From NCBI RefSeq assembly GCF_004216565.1, contig NZ_SGWV01000007.1, forward strand, positions 806,001-870,000: DNA of 64,000 nucleotides, read 5' to 3'. The notes below the pieces were generated by a model. It searched no databases, was not told where the DNA came from, and saw nothing but the letters and a program-made list of their open reading frames with translations. Positions 34,967 to 44,204 of this stretch are shown piece after piece. Position numbers and translations under genes: made by a program. This DNA is from Sphaerotilus mobilis. GTDB lineage: Bacteria > Pseudomonadota > Gammaproteobacteria > Burkholderiales > Burkholderiaceae_C. Numbering within the stretch: position 1 is the first letter of the stretch; every line of letters begins with the position of its first letter.

Positions 34967-36151
34967 ATGCCAGCGACCGCGTCACCGTCCCACCCGTCAC
35001 GCCCGTCACGCCCGAGCACGACCGTGGACGTGCTCATCATCGGCGCTGGCATCGCCGGTGCCTCGCTGGCCTGGCGGCTGGCGGCCACGCACCGGGTCTG
35101 GCTGATCGAACGCGAAGCCCAGCCCGGCCACCACGCCACCGGCCGGTCGGCAGCGATGTTCATGGAGAGCTACGGCCCGCCCGGCGTGCGCGCGCTGACC
35201 CGCGCCAGCCGGGCCTTCTACGAACAGCCGCCGGCCGGCTTCCTGGCCGACGACGCCGCGCCGTTGCTGCGCCCGCGTGGTGTGCTCTACCTGGCGTTGC
35301 AGGGCCAGCAGGGCCTGCTGGACGCGCTGCAGCACGATCTGCTGGCCAGCGGCACGCCGCTGGAATGGCTGGATGCCGACGCCGCCTGCGCGCGGGTGCC
35401 CTGCCTGCGGCGTGACCGGGTGCTGGCCGCGCTGCACGAACGAGGCGCCGAGGACATCGACGTGCACGCGCTGCACCAGGGCTTTCTGCGCGGCTTCCGG
35501 CGTCAGGGTGGCGAGTTGCACACCGGCACGGCGCCCGCGTCAGCGCATCACGACGGGCACGGCTGGCAGATCAGCTTCAGCGATGGCCGCACGCTCTCGG
35601 CCGGCCTGGTGGTCGACGCTGCCGGTGCCTGGGCCGACGAGGTGGCCGGCCTGTTCGGCGTCGCGCCGATCGGCTTGCAGCCACGCCGCCGCAGCGCCTT
35701 CACCTTCGCCGCGCCCGAGGGCGTCGACGCCAGCGGCTGGCCGGCCGTGGTCGCGGTCGACGAGGGCTGGTACATCAAGCCCGATGCCGGCCGGCTGCTG
35801 GGTTCGCCGGCCAATGCCGATGACACCGTGCCGCACGACGTTCGGCCGGAAGAGCTGGACATCGCCACCGGCATCCACCGCATCACCGAGGCGACGACGC
35901 TGGCGATCCGCCGCCCGGCCAGCACCTGGGCCGGTCTGCGCACCTTCGCGCCTGATGGCGAACTCGTGATCGGGCATGAGCCCGCGGCGCCCGATTTCTT
36001 CTGGCTGGCCGGCCAGGGCGGCTACGGCATCCAGTCGGCAGCGGGCGCGTCGGCGCTGGCTGCGGCGCTCATCAAGGGCAACGCCCTGCCGGCCGAGCTG
36101 GCCGCACAGGGCGTTGAGGTGGCCGGCTGTTCACCGGCCCGCTGGCGCTGA
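34967..36151 (+). CDS. FAD-dependent oxidoreductase (DadA/glycine oxidase type)
   Basis: 394 residues. The dinucleotide-binding motif VDVLIIGAGIAGASLAWRLA begins near residue 23, RSAAMFMESYG is near 63 and the C-terminal WLAGQGGYGIQSAAGASALAAAL closes the FAD site. The family oxidises D-amino acids, sarcosine, glycine or 2-hydroxyglutarate; the substrate is not clear here. It is the last non-photosynthetic gene before the puf operon and converges on pufC with a 10-base gap. A ribosome site AGGAGG lies 6 bases before ATG 34967. Confidence 0.82.
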   Translation: MPATASPSHPSRPSRPSTTVDVLIIGAGIAGASLAWRLAATHRVWLIEREAQPGHHATGRSAAMFMESYGPPGVRALTRASRAFYEQPPAGFLADDAAPLLRPRGVLYLALQGQQGLLDALQHDLLASGTPLEWLDADAACARVPCLRRDRVLAALHERGAEDIDVHALHQGFLRGFRRQGGELHTGTAPASAHHDGHGWQISFSDGRTLSAGLVVDAAGAWADEVAGLFGVAPIGLQPRRRSAFTFAAPEGVDASGWPAVVAVDEGWYIKPDAGRLLGSPANADDTVPHDVRPEELDIATGIHRITEATTLAIRRPASTWAGLRTFAPDGELVIGHEPAAPDFFWLAGQGGYGIQSAAGASALAAALIKGNALPAELAAQGVEVAGCSPARWR

Positions 36152-36161
36152 TCTCCGCGTC

Positions 36162-37250
36162 TCAGGGCTGGCGCAGCGCGACCTTCGTGTCGTCGGCCTT
36201 CACCGGGACTGCCGTGGCCGACACCGATGCGGCCGGCGCCGCCGGTGTCGCCGCGCCCTTGCTCTGAAGCTCCGGGAAGTCCTTGGCCATCGGCGCGCCG
36301 TACAGGGGCTTGTGGGCACCCAAGTGGCAGGTTGCGCAGTTGACCTTGGCGACGTCGCCGGTGGGACCGTGGCGGTGGGCCGGGAAGGTGTCGGTCAGCG
36401 GCACCATGAACTCGCGGTTGAGGCTGCGCGCCATGCGGATGCCCTGCCAGGCGGTGAGGCGCGGCGGCGAGCTGTTCTCCCACGATCCGAAGGCACGCGT
36501 GTTGTGGCACTGGGTGCAGTTCACGCCCAGCGCGCTGGACATGTGCACCATCAGCCCATAGGTCCATTCGGCCTGCTTGGTCGACTGGCGGTTGGCGCCC
36601 GGCAAGGCCTGCTCACCCTGCACCCGGATCGGCTCGGCATCGAGCAGGAAGGGCGTGTAGGGATCAACCGGCAGGGACGTCAGACCGACCGTGGTGGCCG
36701 GCGCGTTCTGCCCGGCGCGGTCACCGGCGAAGGCGTTTGCACGCGGCTGCGGCGGCGGCTTGAACCAGACCTCCTGGGGCACGTTCTGGCCACGGTGGCA
36801 GGTGTAGCAGGTCACCCCGGTGGCACCCACGTGGCTGTTCCAGTCGGCGTTGATGGTCTGCGTCATCTGCAGCATGCGACGCGCGACGACCTTGGTGTAG
36901 AGCTTGTCGTCGGCGAAGTTCTGCGGGTCGTGGCAGTAGACGCAGCCCTGCTGCGGTGCGACCCAGGCGGTCATCGCGGCCATCGTGCGGGTGAACTGCG
37001 CGACGCTGACGTCGCCCAGCACCTTCACGTTCTGGAACACGTCGCGTGCCTTCGGGCCGTCGGTCGGCGCCGCCGGCAAGGCCTCGGGTGCCGCGTTCAA
37101 GCTGGCCTGCTGGGCCAGCGTGCGCGGGTTGTAGACCTGTTCCATGCCGGTGCCGCGGTAGCCGCGCTGCACCGTGTCGACCGGCGGACGCTCGCATCCG
37201 GCGAGCAGCGTGAGCCCGATCAGGGACACGCCAAGGCTGAGCAGCTTCAT
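36162..37250 (-). CDS. pufC: PufC, tetrahaem cytochrome subunit of the photosynthetic reaction centre
   Basis: 362 residues with a lipoprotein signal (lipobox LAGC, Cys19 lipidated) and four haem sites: CVYCH (103-107), CYTCH (148-152), CTQCH (245-249) and CATCH (305-309). It sits on the periplasmic face of the reaction centre and re-reduces the special pair with electrons from soluble cytochromes or HiPIP. It is the last gene of the bchCXYZ-puf superoperon, and its start ATG overlaps the stop of a 73-residue ORF, which in turn overlaps pufM. Confidence 0.96.
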   Translation of the reverse strand: MKLLSLGVSLIGLTLLAGCERPPVDTVQRGYRGTGMEQVYNPRTLAQQASLNAAPEALPAAPTDGPKARDVFQNVKVLGDVSVAQFTRTMAAMTAWVAPQQGCVYCHDPQNFADDKLYTKVVARRMLQMTQTINADWNSHVGATGVTCYTCHRGQNVPQEVWFKPPPQPRANAFAGDRAGQNAPATTVGLTSLPVDPYTPFLLDAEPIRVQGEQALPGANRQSTKQAEWTYGLMVHMSSALGVNCTQCHNTRAFGSWENSSPPRLTAWQGIRMARSLNREFMVPLTDTFPAHRHGPTGDVAKVNCATCHLGAHKPLYGAPMAKDFPELQSKGAATPAAPAASVSATAVPVKADDTKVALRQP

Positions 37251-37468
37251 GCGTGCGCTCCCTGAAGGTGAACGGCGTGGGCGGGACGGTCTGCGGCGGG
37301 GTGCCGGGACCAGCCCTCGTGGTCATCCAGGCTGGCCACGCTGGCCAGCATCCAGGCCTGCAGCACCTCGGCGGGCTGCGGCGTGTGGGCCAGCATGGCC
37401 TGCTGGCAGGCCGGGCCGGCAAGGCCTTGCATCAACAGCCGGCCGAGCGTGGCGATGGCGGCGCTCAT
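37247..37468 (-). CDS. orf73, small protein between pufM and pufC
   Basis: 73 residues ([14 protein letters not shown]... ending HLQGAHA), no membrane helix, no Cys pair, moderately helical. I do not recognise it. Its ATG overlaps the pufM TGA and its TGA overlaps the pufC ATG, both as ATGA, so the frame is locked into the operon at both ends and ribosomes would pass through it to reach pufC. It could be an assembly helper for PufC or the reaction centre, or merely a translated spacer. Confidence 0.65.
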   Translation of the reverse strand: MSAAIATLGRLLMQGLAGPACQQAMLAHTPQPAEVLQAWMLASVASLDDHEGWSRHPAADRPAHAVHLQGAHA

Positions 37469-38442
37469 GGCGTCACCCCACCCATCAGCGCCGGGTCGGC
37501 CACCGCCGGGAAGACGGCGGGGTAGACCGGTGCGACGCCATGCTTGACGGCCCACAGATACCAGTTGTCGACCACGGTGCCAGTCAGCAGGATGCCGATG
37601 CCGCCGCACAGCGGGCACAACACGGCGAACCACCAGGCCCAGCGGTGGATGGACTCCATCGTGGCGTTGAAGCCCATGGTCCAGCGCCAGAACAGGGCCG
37701 CCCGCTCGCTGGCCGTGCCGCGGTCGGTGATCTGCTCGATCTCACGCTCGCCACCGTAGCGGCTGACCGCCAGGATGGTCGCCCCGTGCATCGCGAACAG
37801 CAGCGTCGACCCGTACAGGAAGGCGATGCTGAGCATGTGGAAGGGGTTGTAGAACAGGTTGCCGTAGCGCAGCGAGAAGGCCGCCGTCCAGTCCAGGTGC
37901 GGGAACAGCCCGAACGGCACCGCCTCGCCCCAGCTGCCCATCAGCACCGGGCGGATGAAGCCCAGCACCAGGTAGAGCCAGATGGCCGCCGCAAAGGCCC
38001 AGGCCACATGTGTGCCCATGCCGAGCTTGCGGGCACGCCGGTACATGCGGGCCCACCACAGCAAGATGGCAGCGGTCAGGAAGAAGCCCGCCAGCAGCCA
38101 CCAGCCACCCTGGTTGAGCGGCGGCAGCTTCAGGCCATAGCCAGGCGGCGGCGGCTCCAGCGCCAGCCAGGGCAGCTGACGCACGAACTGCACCGGGTCC
38201 CAGCCGACCGAGGCCCACATGTTCAGGCCGATGATCTCCAGCGCGATGAAGCCGCACAGCAGCGAGCAGATGCCCAGCCAGCCGAGGTAGATCGGGCCGA
38301 TCTGCGCATCGCCGATGCGACCCAGCAGATGGATGTGCGTGGTGTCGCGGATGCGCTCGTGTTCGTCGCGACCCAGCGACACGCCGGGGTAGGACGGCGC
38401 CGTGACCTGCACGCTCGTGAAGAGGTTTTGATATTCAGCCAT
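37465..38442 (-). CDS. pufM: PufM, reaction centre M subunit
   Basis: 325 residues with five transmembrane helices. Family segments are plain: [16 protein letters not shown] at the start, [48 protein letters not shown] (His ligand of bacteriochlorophyll) and the [18 protein letters not shown] segment (His ligand of the iron). With PufL it binds the pigments and quinones of the purple bacterial reaction centre. It begins 9 bases after pufL and ends in an ATGA overlap with orf73. Confidence 0.97.
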   Translation of the reverse strand: MAEYQNLFTSVQVTAPSYPGVSLGRDEHERIRDTTHIHLLGRIGDAQIGPIYLGWLGICSLLCGFIALEIIGLNMWASVGWDPVQFVRQLPWLALEPPPPGYGLKLPPLNQGGWWLLAGFFLTAAILLWWARMYRRARKLGMGTHVAWAFAAAIWLYLVLGFIRPVLMGSWGEAVPFGLFPHLDWTAAFSLRYGNLFYNPFHMLSIAFLYGSTLLFAMHGATILAVSRYGGEREIEQITDRGTASERAALFWRWTMGFNATMESIHRWAWWFAVLCPLCGGIGILLTGTVVDNWYLWAVKHGVAPVYPAVFPAVADPALMGGVTP

Positions 38443-38451
38443 GACCGTGCC

Positions 38452-39276
38452 TCACTTCCAGACCGGAAGGTTCAACCACCAGCTCCACCACTCGGGCCAG
38501 CCGCGTGTCCAGAAGGGCCCGCTGATGACGATGCAGACCGCGCTCCAGAAGCCCGCCGAGAGGGCCAGGAACAGACCCAGGCGGTGGATGCCCAGGGTGC
38601 CGATCGAATAGCCGATCGTGTCGCGGAAGAAGGTGTTCTCGTGCTCGGCCGTCTTGACCACCTCGCCGCGCGCCGGATTGGTCGACGACAGGATCAGCGA
38701 GCCGTGCAGGCTCAGCGCGAAGGTGGTGGCAAAGAAGAAGCTCACCGCCAGCATGTGCGCCGGGTTGTAGTGGAAGTGCAGGTACTGGTAGCCCGTGTTC
38801 GAGACCCAGTCCAGGTGGCTCATGATCCCGTAGGGGAAGCCGTGACCCCAGGCGCCCATCAGCAGCGGGCGGATCACCACCAGCGTGACATAGGCCAGGA
38901 TCGCCACCGAGAAGGCAAAGGGCACGTGCAGGCCGATGCCGAGCTTGCGGCAGATCTCGACCTCGCGCAGGGCCCAGGACACGAAGGCACCGATGGCGCA
39001 GACGGTGATGAGCTGCCACAGCCCGCCTTCCATCAGCGGTGCCAGGCCCAGCCCGTATTTCAGATCCGGTGGCGCGATGCTGATCTGCCACAGGTTCCAG
39101 GTTCCGCCTTGGGACGCGCCCCAGACGATCAACAGCGTGCCGACCAGCGCGAAGAACGCACTGGTGACGCCAAAGAATCCCACGTAGAACGGTCCGACCC
39201 AGAAGTCGAACAGGTCGCCCCCGAGCAGGGTGCCCCCGCGCACGCGGTACTTTCTCTCGAAGTTCAGCATGGACAT
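38452..39276 (-). CDS. pufL: PufL, reaction centre L subunit
   Basis: 274 residues from ATG 39276 ([15 protein letters not shown]), which aligns with known PufL N-termini and has GGGGGTGG upstream; a GTG at 39285 is an alternative. Five transmembrane helices, with [61 protein letters not shown] and [19 protein letters not shown] holding the pigment- and iron-binding histidines. The L/M heterodimer is the photochemical core in the intracytoplasmic membrane. Confidence 0.97.
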   Translation of the reverse strand: MSMLNFERKYRVRGGTLLGGDLFDFWVGPFYVGFFGVTSAFFALVGTLLIVWGASQGGTWNLWQISIAPPDLKYGLGLAPLMEGGLWQLITVCAIGAFVSWALREVEICRKLGIGLHVPFAFSVAILAYVTLVVIRPLLMGAWGHGFPYGIMSHLDWVSNTGYQYLHFHYNPAHMLAVSFFFATTFALSLHGSLILSSTNPARGEVVKTAEHENTFFRDTIGYSIGTLGIHRLGLFLALSAGFWSAVCIVISGPFWTRGWPEWWSWWLNLPVWK

Positions 39277-39409
39277 GCTTGCCACCCCCGCGAGGCGCCC
39301 CGGATCAATTCCGTGCGTCCGTCGTCTTGTCGTTCGGACAAAGGGGCGCGCCAGGTCGACAGGTCATCCAGCCCAAGGCTGTCTGCCACCGTGACCGGCG
39401 CGCCGCGAA

Positions 39410-39426
39410 CGGGCCTGTGCGGCCCG
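39410..39426 (-). other. intercistronic hairpin between pufA and pufL
   Basis: CGGGCC/GGCCCG stem with a 5-base loop, 9 bases downstream of the pufA stop codon. In purple bacteria a hairpin at this place protects the pufBA part of the mRNA from decay and so raises LH1 above reaction centre. Here it would protect pufB, orf75 and pufA together. Confidence 0.6.
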
Positions 39427-39435
39427 AACCGGTGC

Positions 39436-39618
39436 CTACTTGGGTGCAGCAGCCGGCATCGACGAGTTCTGGCTCACCGCGGTCTGCGGTCCATCGAGCC
39501 AGTTGAACTTGTTGGTACTGAGCAGCACGAAGTGAATCACCAGTGCCAGCACGAACAAGAAAGCGAACAAAGCGACCAGCGCACGGCGCGGGTCGAACAG
39601 CAGCCAGATTCTCCACAT
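39436..39618 (-). CDS. pufA: PufA, LH1 alpha polypeptide
   Basis: 60 residues. [15 protein letters not shown] at the N-terminus and [19 protein letters not shown], with His29 as bacteriochlorophyll ligand, are diagnostic for LH1 alpha. One membrane helix. A strong ribosome site (AGGAGAAGAG) lies just before the ATG. An Ala/Pro/Ser tail follows the helix. Unusually, the gene is separated from pufB by another small ORF. Confidence 0.97.
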   Translation of the reverse strand: MWRIWLLFDPRRALVALFAFLFVLALVIHFVLLSTNKFNWLDGPQTAVSQNSSMPAAAPK

Positions 39619-39629
39619 GCTCTCTTCTC

Positions 39630-39857
39630 CTAGTTGAGGTGCGACAGGAAGGTATAGACACCCGCCCGGACACCCTTGATCAGCGATTTCTCGCTCTCTG
39701 CGCCGGGGAACCAGCTGCGCCAGCGGACAAACAACAGCTGCGCGGCACAGGCCACACAGAACACGACCACGAAGCTCAGGAGGAACAAGGCCTCGTTGGC
39801 GACGCTGTCGTGCAAGGTGAGTCCCGACGGGGACAGGGTGTTGGTCTGCTGGGTCAT
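39630..39857 (-). CDS. orf75, LH1-beta-like single-helix protein without pigment histidines
   Basis: 75 residues with one membrane helix (about 23-45). A good ribosome site (GAAGGAA) precedes ATG 39857. Residues 11-50 align without gaps to PufB residues 10-49: SGLT start, F and SF in the helix, and W-R-x-W at the end (WRSWF versus WRPWL), 13 of 40 identical. Both conserved histidines are absent: His21 is Glu22 and the ligand His39 is Gln40. A 25-residue C-terminal extension ([10 protein letters not shown]...FLSHLN) is not found in PufB. It cannot bind bacteriochlorophyll in the usual way, so a structural or PufX-like role in the RC-LH1 ring is plausible. Known puf operons have pufB directly before pufA. 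Confidence 0.75.
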   Translation of the reverse strand: MTQQTNTLSPSGLTLHDSVANEALFLLSFVVVFCVACAAQLLFVRWRSWFPGAESEKSLIKGVRAGVYTFLSHLN

Positions 39858-39886
39858 GACGGTTCCTTCAGCGCGTGTTCAAAGAC

Positions 39887-40036
39887 TCAAAGCCAGGGAC
39901 GCCACATCCAGACCAGCACATGGGCCACGACGGCAATCGCCGTGAAGCCGATGAAGCTGGACATGAAGATGCCGTGGAATTCCCGGGCCTCGTTCTCGGT
40001 CAGCCCGGACAACGAGCCTTTCCTTTCCTCAGCCAT
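39887..40036 (-). CDS. pufB: PufB, LH1 beta polypeptide
   Basis: 49 residues, too short for many ORF callers. The sequence runs [22 protein letters not shown], followed by one membrane helix with the ligand His39 in VVAHVLVW and the terminal WMWRPWL. The upstream His21 is also present. GAGGAGAG precedes the ATG. First gene of the puf part of the superoperon, 105 bases after bchZ. No pufQ is seen. Confidence 0.97.
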   Translation of the reverse strand: MAEERKGSLSGLTENEAREFHGIFMSSFIGFTAIAVVAHVLVWMWRPWL

Positions 40037-40141
40037 AGCGATCTCTCCTCGATCAGTGGCCTTGCGGCCGACACCGCGCAGTTCCCGCGCGGCTGGGATC
40101 GCCAGGGCTGATCCCCGGCAAACCTTGTGTTCGTTGGGCCC

Positions 40142-41626
40142 TCAGGCCAGCGTGCCCAGCACCGCCGCCGCCATCTCGCGGGTGCGGCCTTCCAGATGGG
40201 TGACCGCGACGGCAGCGGCACCTTCGGCCCGTGCATTCGCCTCGGCCTGATCCCGCAGCCGCCGGGCCGCCGAGATGCGCACCAGCACCGGCTGGGCCTC
40301 CAGCAGCTCGTCGAGCAGCTCCCTCGCCTCGTCGCTCCAAACCAGCTCCGGCAGGGCCCGCGCGGGCGTCGGCGCGGCGCGGTCCATGTCGGTGGCCAGC
40401 GGCAGGATGTGGAACAGCGCATCGAACAGCGCGTTGCAGAACTCCTGCACCAGATAGGTCGCCCCGGCATAGCCCATGAAGGGTGTGCCGGTGGCGCGTC
40501 GAATCAGCGCGCCGGGGAAGCTGGCGGCGATGTAGGTCGGCCGCATCGGCCCCTGCCCCGTCATCTCGGCCAGGTACATGCGCTCGTTGACACTGCCGTA
40601 GAGCACCAGCGGCGTGCTGCCGTGGACCAGCGCGCGCACGGCGGCGTGATCGGTCTTCTCGCCGGGCTTGCGGGCGATCGCGAAGCGGCAAGGCAGGCCC
40701 AGCTCGTCTTCGAGGAAATGCCGCACGCCGCGGGTGTAGGTCTCGCTGGCGACGATGGCGAAGCTGGCGGTGCCGAAGAAGTCCTGCGTGACCGAGCGCC
40801 ACAGGTCCCACACCGGCTTGATGGTGGTGTGCTTCTCGCGCTCGATGAAGGGTTCGGGGTCCAGGTGCAGCAGCTCGCCGAGCTGGCGCAGGAAGGCCGT
40901 CGTGCTGTGCAGGCCGATGGGCGCCTGCAGATAGGGCCGCTCCAGCGCCTCGCACAGCAGCCGGCCGAACTCGCGGTACAGGCAGATGTTGACGTCGGCA
41001 TCGGCCAGCTTGGGCACGTCGACCAGGTGGCTGCCAAGCGGAAAGACCAGGTTGACCTCGGCGCCGATGCCCTCGACCAGACGGCGGATCTCATGCACGT
41101 CGCTCGGGCCGTTGAAGACGCCGTAGCTCGGGCCGATCAGGTTGACACGCGGCTTCTCGCCGGCCGGCCGTTCGGCAAAGGGCTGGCGCTTCGGGACATG
41201 CCGGCCGGGGCCGTGTTCGGTCCACAGCCACAGCATCGCGCGGTTGGCGCACTGCCACTGGTCCTCATCGATGGTGCGCGGCAGGAAGCGGGCGATGGTG
41301 GTGCCCTCGGGCGTCACGCCGCCGCCGATCATCTCGGCGATCGAGCCGGTCACGACCACCGCCGGCAGGTCCGGGTCCAGCACCGCATGGGCGCGCTTCA
41401 TGCTGCCTTCGGTGCCTTCGCGGCCCAGCTGTTCCTCGGCCAGTCCGGTGACGACGATGGGCAGCTCGTGCGGCGGCAGCGCGTCGGTGTAGTGCAGCAC
41501 CGAGGTCACCGGCAGGTTCTCGCAACCCACCGGTCCGTCGATGACGACCTGCAGGCCCTTGATCGCGGTGAAGACGTAGACGGCGCCCCAGTAGCCGCCG
41601 GCCCGGTCGTGGTCGATGACCATCAC
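40142..41626 (-). CDS. bchZ: BchZ, chlorophyllide a reductase subunit Z
   Basis: 494 residues, the usual length. A nitrogenase-MoFe-like beta subunit; [24 protein letters not shown] near residue 30 contains a Cys that helps hold the 4Fe-4S cluster. With BchX and BchY it reduces the C7-C8 bond of chlorophyllide a, giving the bacteriochlorin ring. Its ATG overlaps the bchY stop (ATGA). The C-terminal stretch ([21 protein letters not shown]) resembles the helical protochlorophyllide-reductase-type tail. Confidence 0.96.
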   Translation of the reverse strand: MMVIDHDRAGGYWGAVYVFTAIKGLQVVIDGPVGCENLPVTSVLHYTDALPPHELPIVVTGLAEEQLGREGTEGSMKRAHAVLDPDLPAVVVTGSIAEMIGGGVTPEGTTIARFLPRTIDEDQWQCANRAMLWLWTEHGPGRHVPKRQPFAERPAGEKPRVNLIGPSYGVFNGPSDVHEIRRLVEGIGAEVNLVFPLGSHLVDVPKLADADVNICLYREFGRLLCEALERPYLQAPIGLHSTTAFLRQLGELLHLDPEPFIEREKHTTIKPVWDLWRSVTQDFFGTASFAIVASETYTRGVRHFLEDELGLPCRFAIARKPGEKTDHAAVRALVHGSTPLVLYGSVNERMYLAEMTGQGPMRPTYIAASFPGALIRRATGTPFMGYAGATYLVQEFCNALFDALFHILPLATDMDRAAPTPARALPELVWSDEARELLDELLEAQPVLVRISAARRLRDQAEANARAEGAAAVAVTHLEGRTREMAAAVLGTLA

Positions 41627-43182
41627 AGCATCTCCTCGGCCTTGCGGCGCTTCTGGATGCGGATGACCTGGCGACGGGTCTCGGCGCGGAACTCGGGGTG
41701 CAGCACCGGCGTGTCGGTCCAGACCCCGGCGCGGTCGCCCTGGCCGGTCTCGCCAAAGAACTCGCGCATCTGCTCGAAGCGTGCGCGGTTGCCGATGGCG
41801 GCGTTGATGACCTGTGCGAGCGAGCCCGCACCGGCCGGCCCCATCAGCGGCCGGGCCGAGATCAGGTTGGTGAAGTACAGCGCCGGCAGTGCCCGTTCCT
41901 TGGCGTACTGGACCACCGGCGTGGTGCCGATGGCGAGGTCCGGCCGATGCCGCTCGATCGCGGCGATGTCCTGTTCGAGCGTGGCGCGGTACTGCACCTG
42001 CACGCCGCGTGCGGCCAGCCAGGCGCGGTCCGGCTCGGACCAGGGCGTGTGCGGGCAGGCGGTGCCGACATAGGGCACCTCGGCGCCGGACTCGATCAGC
42101 AGGCGGGCCACCAGCAGCTCGGAGCCCTCATAGCCACTGAGCGTGACGCGGCCGCGGATCGGCGACTTGGCCAGCACCGCGCGGATCGCCGGCAGCACGC
42201 GCTGCTTGGCCGCATCGATGAGGGCCTGCGGCACCTCGGCCGCTTCGCCGATGGCCTGCAGCCATGCGTCGGTGCCGTCATGGCCCACCGGGGCGGAGGC
42301 CACGACCGGACGACCGGCCGCCTGGAACTCGCGCACGCTGGCCGTGTAGAAGGGGTGGATGGCGGCCACCACCGCGCCGTCCAGCGCGGTGTAGAGCTCG
42401 CGCCATTCGCGTGTCGGCACGGTCGGTCCGACCGACAGGCCCATCGGTTCGAGCAACTGGCCGATCACCATCGGGTCGGCCGGGAACAGCTCGCCCAGCA
42501 GCGTCACGCTGCGGCGTCCGGGCACCTGGCGTTCACGCCAGCCTTGCGGCGCGGCCACCGGGCCGGCCTCGGCCTCGGCACGGGCATAACGCAGCATCGC
42601 GCCGGCCAGCACGTCCTTGGCCTCTGCATGGGTGGGCACGCCAAACCCCGGCACATCGATGCCGATGATGCGCACGCCGTTGATCGCCTTGGGCAACAGC
42701 TGCAGCGGCACGCCGCTGGCGCTGGGCACGCACAGGTTAATCACCACCAACGCATCAAGCTTGGCCGGATCGGCCTGCGCATGCACCGCCTCGCGGATGT
42801 CCTCGAACAGCTTGCCGGTCACCAGGCTCTCGCTGTTGAAGGGCACGTAGCCCACGCTGCGGCGCGCGCCGTAGAAGTGCGAGGTGAAGGTCAGGCCGTA
42901 GACGCAGCAGGCCGAGCCGCTCAGGATGGTCTCGGTGCGCCGCATGCGCAGGCCCACCCGCAGCGCGCCGAAGGCCGGGCACATGCTCTGCGGCTGGTCA
43001 TGCGGACCGGCGGCAGCACGCGGGTAGTCGGCTGCGTACTGGGCCAGCAGTTCGCCCTTGCCGGCGGCGGTCGCGGCGGCGCGCAGCGTGTCGGCGCCCG
43101 CGTGGCAGCCGAGGCCGTCCACCGGTTCAAGCGGACCTGCCGCAAGGGCAGGCGCTGCAAGGGGTGCTGTGTCGGTGCTCAT
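41623..43182 (-). CDS. bchY: BchY, chlorophyllide a reductase subunit Y
   Basis: 519 residues from ATG 43182, which shares one base with the bchX stop (TGATG). Cys-containing segments [14 protein letters not shown] near residue 73 and [17 protein letters not shown] near 95 bind the shared Fe-S cluster. An alpha-subunit relative of nitrogenase MoFe protein. It forms the catalytic component with BchZ and receives electrons from BchX. The open frame continues upstream through bchX but without family similarity. Confidence 0.96.
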   Translation of the reverse strand: MSTDTAPLAAPALAAGPLEPVDGLGCHAGADTLRAAATAAGKGELLAQYAADYPRAAAGPHDQPQSMCPAFGALRVGLRMRRTETILSGSACCVYGLTFTSHFYGARRSVGYVPFNSESLVTGKLFEDIREAVHAQADPAKLDALVVINLCVPSASGVPLQLLPKAINGVRIIGIDVPGFGVPTHAEAKDVLAGAMLRYARAEAEAGPVAAPQGWRERQVPGRRSVTLLGELFPADPMVIGQLLEPMGLSVGPTVPTREWRELYTALDGAVVAAIHPFYTASVREFQAAGRPVVASAPVGHDGTDAWLQAIGEAAEVPQALIDAAKQRVLPAIRAVLAKSPIRGRVTLSGYEGSELLVARLLIESGAEVPYVGTACPHTPWSEPDRAWLAARGVQVQYRATLEQDIAAIERHRPDLAIGTTPVVQYAKERALPALYFTNLISARPLMGPAGAGSLAQVINAAIGNRARFEQMREFFGETGQGDRAGVWTDTPVLHPEFRAETRRQVIRIQKRRKAEEML

Positions 43183-44204
43183 CACGCGGCGTCGTAGACG
43201 ACCTCGAGGCTGGGGCGGATGGCGTCGTGGCGACCGACCATGTCGAAGGTCGTGGCCGGCTCCATCACGAAGTCGCGGCCGGTGGCCTCGGCCGAGAACA
43301 GGCTCAGCAGCTGATCCTGGGTCTGCGGCACTGGCCGCATCGGCGGGGCGCTGGCGACGTTGCTGGCGAGCGTTTCGAACAGCGGCGCCCAGGCGGTGCC
43401 GGGCCGGCCGACGATCTCGTAGCTGGCGCTCTTGCGGCGGATGTCGTCGTTGGCCGGAATCGCGGCCAGCACGGGAATCCCGGCATTGGCGGCGAAGGCG
43501 GCGGCTTCGCCCGTGCCGTCGTCCTTGTTGATCACCATGCCGGCCACGCCGACATTGCCGCCAAGCCGGCGGAAGTACTCGACCGCGCTGCAGACGTTGT
43601 TGGCGACGTACAGGCTTTGCAGGTCGTTGGAGCCGACGACGATGACCTTCTGGCACATGTCGCGGGCGATCGGCAGACCGAAGCCGCCGCAGACCACGTC
43701 GCCCAGGAAGTCCAGCAGCACGTAGTCGAAGCCCCAATCGTGGAAGCCGAGCTTTTCCAGCGTCTCGAAGCCGTGGATGATCCCGCGCCCGCCGCAACCG
43801 CGACCGACCTCGGGGCCGCCCAGCTCCATCGCGAAGACGCCGTCGCGCTTGAAGCAGACATCACCGATCGAGACCGGTTCGCCCGCCAGCTTCTTGCGCG
43901 AGCTGGTCTCGATGATGGTCGGGCAGGCCTTGCCGCCGAACAGCAGGCTGGTGGTGTCGCTCTTGGGATCGCAGCCGATCAGCAGGACCTTCTTGCCCTG
44001 CTGGGCCATCATGTAGCTGAGGTTGGCCAGCGTGAAGCTCTTGCCGATGCCGCCCTTGCCGTAGATCGCGATGATCTGTGTGGCCTTGGTGACCGGGGCG
44101 CCGGACGGCTGCTCGGGCTCGATCGCGGCTTCGGCACGCAGGTCATCGTGACGCAGCTGCATGAAGCGCACCGGCGCCTCGGCCGGAAGGGTCGGGTGGC
44201 TCAT
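43182..44204 (-). CDS. bchX: BchX, chlorophyllide a reductase iron protein
   Basis: 340 residues. The P-loop GKGGIGKSFT is at about residues 49-58, and GCDPKSDTT, CGGFGLPIARDMCQKV and GRGCGGRGIIHGFE supply the cysteines that bridge a 4Fe-4S cluster between two subunits. It works like nitrogenase Fe protein, coupling ATP hydrolysis to electron transfer into BchYZ. Its start overlaps the bchC stop (ATGA). Confidence 0.97.
   Translation of the reverse strand: MSHPTLPAEAPVRFMQLRHDDLRAEAAIEPEQPSGAPVTKATQIIAIYGKGGIGKSFTLANLSYMMAQQGKKVLLIGCDPKSDTTSLLFGGKACPTIIETSSRKKLAGEPVSIGDVCFKRDGVFAMELGGPEVGRGCGGRGIIHGFETLEKLGFHDWGFDYVLLDFLGDVVCGGFGLPIARDMCQKVIVVGSNDLQSLYVANNVCSAVEYFRRLGGNVGVAGMVINKDDGTGEAAAFAANAGIPVLAAIPANDDIRRKSASYEIVGRPGTAWAPLFETLASNVASAPPMRPVPQTQDQLLSLFSAEATGRDFVMEPATTFDMVGRHDAIRPSLEVVYDAA

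Noticed and set aside
41623-43797. Extension of the bchY frame upstream into bchX, suggesting a larger protein
   Set aside because: The extra residues are Arg/Gly-rich frame-shifted bchX without family similarity. ATG 43182 with the TGATG overlap is the natural start.
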